This document shows positions 58,451 to 64,000 of a stretch of 64,000 bases of DNA, piece after piece (position 1 is the stretch's first letter; each line of letters begins with the position of its first letter). Both the position numbers and the translations under genes were made by a program. The notes under the pieces were generated by a model that was not told the DNA's origin, made no database searches, and worked only from the letters and a program-made list of their open reading frames with translations. Source of the stretch: Algoriphagus aquimarinus (GTDB taxonomy: Bacteria; Bacteroidota; Bacteroidia; Cytophagales; Cyclobacteriaceae); NCBI RefSeq assembly GCF_900112005.1, contig NZ_FOKK01000004.1, forward strand, positions 191,968 to 255,967. The letters are read 5' to 3'.

Positions 58451-60796
58451 ATGACAGATAAAAACGAACAAATAAATATACTCTCCGGCAAACTCGATCT
58501 ATTACTAAGGAGACAAACAGATTTCTCAAAAGAAATAGAAATTCTTCGAGAGGAAATCCGCCAACTCAATCCAGAAGCTAAATCGACGGGAGAACTTCAC
58601 CCTCCCTTGCCCAACCAAGCAATTGCTGGTCAAACGGAAGAAAAGAAACCAACCACGCTTAGGCCAGTGCATTCTATTGCTCAGGAAAACCAAGCAAAAT
58701 TTCGTCCTTATGTCCCAAAGAAGCAAAGAACTAAATCCGAGATAGAGAAATACATTGGAGAAAATCTGATTAACAAAATCGGGATTGCAATCACCATTAT
58801 CGGAGTTGCAATTGGTGCGAAATACTCCATCGACCATGAATTAATTAGCCCACTTACTCGGATCATTTTAGGTTATCTGATGGGAATAGGTCTTTTAGGA
58901 TTTGGCATGAAGCTTAAAGAAAAGTATGAAAACTTCAGTGCCGTACTCGTAAGCGGTGCAATGGCCATCATGTACTTTATCACCTTTTTAGCATATGACC
59001 TCTATTCTCTAATTCCGCAGTTAATGACCTTTGGTCTGATGGTAGTATTTACTGCTTTCACAGTGGCAGTAGCCATTAAGTATAATAAACAAGTCATTGC
59101 ACATATTGGATTAGTTGGAGCTTATGCTGTCCCTTTCTTACTAAGTGATGGCAGCGGAAATGTAGTGGTACTATTAAGCTACATAACCATCATCAATGTT
59201 GGAATCCTTGTTTTGTCTTTCAAAAAATATTGGAAACAACTTTATTACGCTTCCTTTGGACTGACGTGGGCCATCTTCTTTATTTGGTATCTTTTTTCCT
59301 ATGAGTTTGCTGTCCATTATTCTATAGCTTGGATTTTTCTACTGATTTTCTTCTTCACTTTTTACACCACATTTATAGCTTATAAGCTCCTGCATAAAGA
59401 AAAATTTGAACTTGGAGACATCATTCTTCTTGTATCAAACTCCTTTATATTCTTTGGATTGGGCTATGATTTACTTGGTACGCATGAGACGGGTCAGCAA
59501 CTGTTGGGCTTATTTGCGCTTTGTAATGCGATCATCCATTTCGGGATCAGCCTACTCTTTTATAGAAAAAAACTTGCAGACAGTAACTTGTTCTACCTCG
59601 TATCTGGACTGGTATTACTCTTTGTTACAATCACTTTTCCAATACAGCTAGATGGCAACTGGGTTACACTTTTATGGGCAGGAGAAGCAGCATTACTATT
59701 TTGGATAGGCAAAACAAAAAGAGTGGCAGTCTATGAGAAAATAGCTTATCCACTCATGCTTTTAGCTTTTATAAGCATACTCCAAGACTGGTCGTATCTG
59801 TTGAGCTTCTTGTATTATGATGAAAACTATATTACACCTGTACTCAATGTGAATTTCCTGTCCTCCATACTGTTTGTGACAGCTTTTGCATTTATCACCT
59901 TTCTCCATCAGAGCAAAACCTACCCTTCTGCATTATCTCCCCAAGGATTGATTTTGAAACTCATATCCTTTGTGATTCCTGGTATTTTGATTCTAAGCTT
60001 ATATAATGCCTTTCGAAATGAAATAGATTTGTATTGGGCGCAGCTTTTTGATGCATCTACAGTTGTCATTCCTAATGAAGATTATGACGCCAATTATTCA
60101 AACTATGATTTATTGAAATTCAAATCAATTTGGATAAACAACTACTCCCTATTCTTTGTCGCTGCTCTGTCCTATATCAACTTCACACGCATCAAAAACT
60201 CTAGTTTAGGAATCATAACACTCGGACTGAGTCTCCTGACTATCCTTATTTTCTTGACTCAATCACTTTATGAAATCAGTGAATTGCGTCAATCTTACTT
60301 GAGTCAGCACTTGGTAGAATATTACCCTTTAAGATCGTACAACCTCTGGATCAGGTATGTATCATTTGTTTTTGTCGCTTTGGCTATATATGCCGTCCAC
60401 AAATTTACACTACAGGACTATTTCAGACGAAACATGAATCTAATGCTGGAATCTTTGCTCCATATCTCCATTTTATGGATTCTGAGCAGTGAGCTATTGC
60501 ACTGGATGGATATCGGTGGCTCTTCGCAGACCTATAAATTAGGGCTTAGCATTTTGTTGGGATCCTATTCACTATTGCTGATTTCACTGGGAATCTGGAA
60601 AAAGAAAGCTTACCTGCGAATTGGTGCTATAGCTTTATTTGCCGTTACACTGTTGAAGCTTTTCCTCTATGATATTTCCAATCTAAATACGATCTCAAAA
60701 ACCATCGTTTTTGTATCCTTGGGAGTTCTACTTCTGATCATTTCATTTCTCTACAACAAGTATAAGCACATTATCTCTGATGACTCTACAGGCTAA
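58451..60796 (+). CDS. DUF2339 multi-spanning membrane protein
   Basis: A 781-residue protein. Residues 1-105 are cytosolic: a coiled-coil start (KLDLLLRRQTDFSKEIEILREEIRQL) and a Pro-rich linker. IGENLINKIGIAITIIGVAIGAKYSIDH is the DUF2339 entry segment, and more than 20 hydrophobic helices follow to the end. The function of the family is unknown; it is often paired with DUF3999, which overlaps its 3' end here by 17 bp. Confidence 0.9.
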   Translation: MTDKNEQINILSGKLDLLLRRQTDFSKEIEILREEIRQLNPEAKSTGELHPPLPNQAIAGQTEEKKPTTLRPVHSIAQENQAKFRPYVPKKQRTKSEIEKYIGENLINKIGIAITIIGVAIGAKYSIDHELISPLTRIILGYLMGIGLLGFGMKLKEKYENFSAVLVSGAMAIMYFITFLAYDLYSLIPQLMTFGLMVVFTAFTVAVAIKYNKQVIAHIGLVGAYAVPFLLSDGSGNVVVLLSYITIINVGILVLSFKKYWKQLYYASFGLTWAIFFIWYLFSYEFAVHYSIAWIFLLIFFFTFYTTFIAYKLLHKEKFELGDIILLVSNSFIFFGLGYDLLGTHETGQQLLGLFALCNAIIHFGISLLFYRKKLADSNLFYLVSGLVLLFVTITFPIQLDGNWVTLLWAGEAALLFWIGKTKRVAVYEKIAYPLMLLAFISILQDWSYLLSFLYYDENYITPVLNVNFLSSILFVTAFAFITFLHQSKTYPSALSPQGLILKLISFVIPGILILSLYNAFRNEIDLYWAQLFDASTVVIPNEDYDANYSNYDLLKFKSIWINNYSLFFVAALSYINFTRIKNSSLGIITLGLSLLTILIFLTQSLYEISELRQSYLSQHLVEYYPLRSYNLWIRYVSFVFVALAIYAVHKFTLQDYFRRNMNLMLESLLHISILWILSSELLHWMDIGGSSQTYKLGLSILLGSYSLLLISLGIWKKKAYLRIGAIALFAVTLLKLFLYDISNLNTISKTIVFVSLGVLLLIISFLYNKYKHIISDDSTG

Positions 60797-62009
60797 ACTC
60801 TTCACCTTTCTGTTATTCTGGACTTATTCTTTCTCCTATGGGCAACTGGATCAATACAGGTATGCTCGTCAATTAGGTGAGACTTCCCGTGAATGGCATC
60901 AGGTTATTTTGCCGGATGAAATTTTCGGAAAAGTTCGAGCAGACTTGTCTGATTTGCGCATTTACGGAATAACGGAAAATAGAGATACCGTAGAAGCTCC
61001 TTATCTCCTTCGGCTAAAAATGGATGAGGTTTCTGACACAGAAATAGAATCAAAAATTATCAACGCTGTTCAGAATGAGAATGGATACTATTTTACGTTC
61101 CAAGTTAGTTCTGCTGAACCGATCAATCGAATCAACCTGGATTTTGGAGAGGATAATTATGACTGGGACATACAGCTTGAGGGCAGTCACAATCAGCAGG
61201 AATGGTTTAGCCTTCTAAAGGATTACCGGATCCTGTCTATCACTAATGACCTAACAGATTTTCATTTTAGTGCACTCACTTTTCCTGCGGCCAGCTATAG
61301 CTATTTCCGGCTTCTCATTCCTAGTGACAAAAAGCCTACTTTGAAAAAAGTAGCTCTTGCTAATGAGAAATATCTTGAAGGCACATTTAACGTCTTTTCA
61401 ATCGCTGAAACAACAACGATCCAAACTAAAAACAAAACTACTGAGATAGAACTCACTTTAGAAAATCCTGTGCCAGTCAGCCGTTTGCGGATCAACGTGA
61501 GCGATAGATTTGATTTTTATCGTCCTATTACCGTCTCCTATTTAGTTGATAGTATAGAGACTCAGCAAGGCTGGAAAGAAAACTATCGCACGTTGAAGAC
61601 AGGAACGTTAAATTCTATAGAAGAAAATGAATTTAGCTTCGAAAGTAGAGTGCTACAAAAGCTAAAAATCACAGTTGAAAACCAAGATAATCAGGTCTTA
61701 ACTTTTACGGATTTTGAAGTTAAGGGATATGTTCATGAGTTGCTCGTACGGTTCAATCAGCCAGCAGACTATTATCTAGTTTATGGAAATGAGCTTGCAT
61801 CTAGACCTCGTTATGATCTTGTCCAATTTAATGACAAAATCCCCGAGGATCTCACTGAGTTAAAAGTTGGTGATGAGCGCCAAATTTCAAATAAACAGCT
61901 TACCAATGCACAGCCTCTATTCCAAAATATGGCTTGGTTATGGTCAATAATGGCACTTATTATGGTTTTACTAGGATGGTTTACCGTGCGTATGATGCGA
62001 AGTAAATGA
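60780..62009 (+). CDS. DUF3999 exported protein with C-terminal anchor
   Basis: A 409-residue protein with a signal peptide (1-21: LFTFLLFWTYSFSYG), a long beta-rich periplasmic part with galactose-binding-like features (INRINLDFGEDNYDWDIQLEGSHNQQEWF), and a C-terminal membrane helix (MAWLWSIMALIMVLLGWFTV). The start codon overlaps the DUF2339 gene by 17 bp, so the two are translationally linked and probably act together at the inner membrane. Family function is unknown. Confidence 0.88.
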   Translation: MTLQAKLFTFLLFWTYSFSYGQLDQYRYARQLGETSREWHQVILPDEIFGKVRADLSDLRIYGITENRDTVEAPYLLRLKMDEVSDTEIESKIINAVQNENGYYFTFQVSSAEPINRINLDFGEDNYDWDIQLEGSHNQQEWFSLLKDYRILSITNDLTDFHFSALTFPAASYSYFRLLIPSDKKPTLKKVALANEKYLEGTFNVFSIAETTTIQTKNKTTEIELTLENPVPVSRLRINVSDRFDFYRPITVSYLVDSIETQQGWKENYRTLKTGTLNSIEENEFSFESRVLQKLKITVENQDNQVLTFTDFEVKGYVHELLVRFNQPADYYLVYGNELASRPRYDLVQFNDKIPEDLTELKVGDERQISNKQLTNAQPLFQNMAWLWSIMALIMVLLGWFTVRMMRSK

Positions 62010-62086
62010 GATGCTGGAGATTCGATTTACTATGATAAGGAAGCCGCTTGGCTTGTAAAAAGTTAATGTGTAAAGAGGTGAAATGT

Positions 62087-62136
62087 AAGAGGTAGTAAGC
62101 TTAATCCCTAAAGGGATTAAGCTTACTACCTCTTTT
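62087..62136 (+). terminator. Very long perfect hairpin terminator (23-bp stem)
   Basis: The arms 62087-62109 and 62112-62134 are perfect reverse complements over 23 bp with only two bases between, followed by TT. The outer part (AAGAGGTAGTAAG) matches the stem at 58099. It could also end the convergent minus-strand lipoprotein transcript (stop at 62194). Confidence 0.85.
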
Positions 62137-62193
62137 GTATTTGTTGAAAACTGGAACTACTATTCCTCAATAATTAAACTAATAGCTTGCGCC

Positions 62194-63210
62194 TTATTCC
62201 AATTGCAGAAAATACAAATAGTCTTCGTATCGTAATCCTATCCGATCACTTTCAATATAAAACCCTTCGCTGGGTGCAGAATCTTGCAGCTTTGGAAGGA
62301 TGTAAGATTTGATATAATTAGTGGTTTCGAGATCGTAAATATCCAAAACCCGTTGGTCGGGATATTCTTTTTCACCTACATTGGAAATCACGAATAATTT
62401 TGAGCCGTATAAGAATGCATCTGCTATTAACTCAGGAGCATTGTCTAGCATTACTCCCCCTCCTAATTCAAGAACTTTGGGATTCTCAAATTCATAGCGA
62501 TAAGAGCCTACTTTAAGTTCACCGCTTACTGTATTGAAAACAAACCAATGATCAGCAAAGTAGGATGTGTGGACTACGAACTTCCCTTCCTGAAGTAGCT
62601 TTCCTTCATATATCATTCCTGAATTTTCTTCATCGAATAATACATTTATCTTTTCGATAGATTCTGATTCTAACCTGTTTAGATCATAATATGAAAAACC
62701 GAGCTTAGAACCAGGCAAACTCGCTATCGTGAGTAATAAAGACTCACTAATTGCCACTCCTCTTTCTACAGGAGTCATGAATTTGTGATACAGATAAACC
62801 GAATCAGAAAAACCCTGAACTTTATACGCGTGCTTCTGCGTATCAAAAATCCTGATTTTGTCTGAACCTAGTGGTTGAAAGTTCCTCACCATTAGATTTT
62901 CGGCTGGACCTTCTCCCCTTGCTCCTAGACTATCAATAATCTTAAAGTTGGTATCATGCTTCAAAATGCTTTTGGAGTAATAATCATAGGAATAGTAATT
63001 ACCATTCTTATACATTATCCTCCTAAGAGGCAAATCAAGCTCGATACTGTCAATAATTAAAATATCCGAAAATATTCTTTCCGCTGAATCTTCGGAAGGT
63101 TTGCAAGAAAATATGGCAGATATCAGTAATAGACAAATGGCCGCCACAATATTGAAAAATTTCACAAAAGTTGGCAAAATGGGTATAAAATAGATTTCAG
63201 AAAAACACAT
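62194..63210 (-). CDS. 6-bladed beta-propeller lipoprotein (BF3000-like)
   Basis: A protein of 338 residues from the ATG at 63210, or 323 from a GTG at 63165. The GTG gives a cleaner lipoprotein signal (KFFNIVAAICLLLISAIFSC) and may be the real start. The rest is a beta-propeller with repeats such as YYSKSILKHDTNFKIIDSLGARGEGP and DKIRIFDTQKHAYKV. These proteins are common in Bacteroidota; the function is unknown. It converges on DUF3999. Confidence 0.78.
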   Translation of the reverse strand: MCFSEIYFIPILPTFVKFFNIVAAICLLLISAIFSCKPSEDSAERIFSDILIIDSIELDLPLRRIMYKNGNYYSYDYYSKSILKHDTNFKIIDSLGARGEGPAENLMVRNFQPLGSDKIRIFDTQKHAYKVQGFSDSVYLYHKFMTPVERGVAISESLLLTIASLPGSKLGFSYYDLNRLESESIEKINVLFDEENSGMIYEGKLLQEGKFVVHTSYFADHWFVFNTVSGELKVGSYRYEFENPKVLELGGGVMLDNAPELIADAFLYGSKLFVISNVGEKEYPDQRVLDIYDLETTNYIKSYILPKLQDSAPSEGFYIESDRIGLRYEDYLYFLQLE

Positions 63211-63265
63211 TTAACCTCACCAATGAAGGGACTGTATTTTTTACTACTACAATGTCTTAAGATAT

Positions 63266-63724
63266 TCATTTCGGAATTCTTTTCAACAAAACCTGCTGTA
63301 AAGAGAGATTTATCAGGAAGTACACGCCAAAAACAAAAACCCCAAAACCAAAAGTTTGAATAGTATCCAATACTCCCAAATATGGACTTCTGAAGATGAT
63401 TGTAAATCCTAAGGAATAAATAAGAGTTGAAATACCTACTATTACAAAACTTGATTTTAGAATTGAAAAGCCTACTCGTTTGAGTAAACTTTGGAGAGGT
63501 ATGATTGCAATAAATTGGTAAGGTAAGACTCCAATAAAAAATAGTAAAACCAAGCCTAAATCTGGAATTGCTAAAGCAGCAGAGTTATTCAGCATATCGT
63601 AATATTCAGGGTTTTTCACTGAATAAATGAAGGAATCAAGTTTCATAATTCCGTAAACCACAAACGTTCCAAGAATTACAGAAAGAAATGATACCAATAA
63701 CCTATTCATCATTTCATGGGTCAC
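63266..63724 (-). CDS. Small membrane protein, about four helices
   Basis: A 152-residue (or 148 from the Met at residue 5) integral membrane protein with hydrophobic segments near residues 8-30, 48-75, 85-110 and 122-140. I do not recognise the family. It lies 55 bp upstream of the propeller lipoprotein in the same direction, so the two may share a transcript. No catalytic motif is visible. Confidence 0.65.
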   Translation of the reverse strand: MTHEMMNRLLVSFLSVILGTFVVYGIMKLDSFIYSVKNPEYYDMLNNSAALAIPDLGLVLLFFIGVLPYQFIAIIPLQSLLKRVGFSILKSSFVIVGISTLIYSLGFTIIFRSPYLGVLDTIQTFGFGVFVFGVYFLINLSLQQVLLKRIPK

Positions 63725-63769
63725 ATTTATCTTGATTCTAAAGTCTTGATACTTGCATCTTAATACTCT

Positions 63770-64000
63770 CTACCCAAACAACATCCCCGCAATCGTAGCT
63801 GTCATCAGACAAGCAAGTGAAGCAGCTAGTAAGGATCTAAGTCCTAATCGGCTTAAGTTTCCTTGTTGGTTCGGAGCGATTATACTGATTCCACCCAATT
63901 GAATAGCTATAGAGCTAAAATTAGAAAATCCACAAAGCGCATAAGTAGCGATCACAATGGACTTGGGACTAAGACTTCCCAATTCCTTCATTTCCGAAAG
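63770..64000 (-). CDS. NupC/CNT-type nucleoside transporter, C-terminal fragment
   Basis: The frame runs to the window edge without a start, so only the last 76 residues are seen. They match the C-terminal domain of concentrative nucleoside transporters: IVIATYALCGFSNFSSIAIQLGGISIIAPNQQGNLSRLGLRSLLA, where GFxNFSSIAIQ is a family signature that lines the nucleoside site. It takes up nucleosides with Na+ or H+. The gene continues past 64000. Confidence 0.9.
   Translation of the reverse strand, partial: LSEMKELGSLSPKSIVIATYALCGFSNFSSIAIQLGGISIIAPNQQGNLSRLGLRSLLAASLACLMTATIAGMLFG

Overview
The window reads as chromosomal DNA of a Bacteroidota member, most likely Cytophagales/Cyclobacteriaceae (Algoriphagus-like). 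This is an inference from gene content, not a database match. Supporting signs are a SusC/SusD pair with FecR and an ECF sigma factor, several CarboxypepD_reg-fused outer-membrane proteins, lipoprotein signals ending in Cys, a menaquinone gene (menA), weak or absent Shine-Dalgarno sequences, and promoters of the Bacteroidota type (TTG, about 19 bp, TAnnTTTG). There are no rRNA or tRNA genes, CRISPR arrays, prophage or insertion sequences.

Layout. 0-3.2 kb: a TonB-dependent receptor divergent from a DtxR/MntR-type regulator, with a perfect 8+8 operator inside the receptor promoter. 3.2-9.5 kb: a small unknown, an amidohydrolase, a dipeptidyl peptidase IV and a secreted propeller/HEAT/cytochrome c protein. 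9.7-13.3 kb: a sugar-oxidation cluster (aldo/keto reductase, zinc dehydrogenase, TIM-barrel isomerase, mutarotase) that fits oxidative deoxysugar (L-fucose or L-rhamnose type) catabolism. 13.3-24 kb: an exported DinB-like protein, a large CarboxypepD/plug protein, biosynthetic arginine decarboxylase, an unknown behind a strong palindrome, a methionine aminotransferase, an arginase-family enzyme, a decayed GxxExxY gene and argS. 24-29 kb: glutathione peroxidase, menA, universal stress protein, an eIF1-like factor, an HD domain fused to a Pycsar-type membrane effector, and an SdiA-regulated-like lipoprotein. 29-42 kb: a 1214-residue phosphoesterase/kinase-like/beta-barrel protein, then a four-gene predicted amidoligase system on the minus strand (transglutaminase-DUF2126, ATP-grasp-Alpha-E, transglutaminase, GAF protein). 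42-45.6 kb: ROK kinase, serine hydrolase, mnmA. 45.6-55.4 kb: a sulfated-glycan utilisation locus (ECF sigma, FecR, SusC, SusD, two sulfatases). 55.6-64 kb: a pseudouridine synthase, an M28 peptidase, a DUF2339/DUF3999 pair, a propeller lipoprotein, a small membrane protein and the C-terminal end of a nucleoside transporter cut by the window edge.

The spacers are unusually rich in dispersed structured repeats: REP-like palindromes, and degenerate tandem words (7-bp units such as CTTCGGT and ATTTGAG, and CTCTGCG-type words). These words are often set as inverted pairs around a short core, and one such pair brackets the GxxExxY pseudogene. The most interesting items are the amidoligase/transglutaminase operon with its GAF partner, the kinase-like middle of the 1214-residue protein, the stand-alone HD-Pycsar effector, the operator-promoter overlap at 2.4 kb, the palindrome at 19.1 kb, and the paired repeat architecture.
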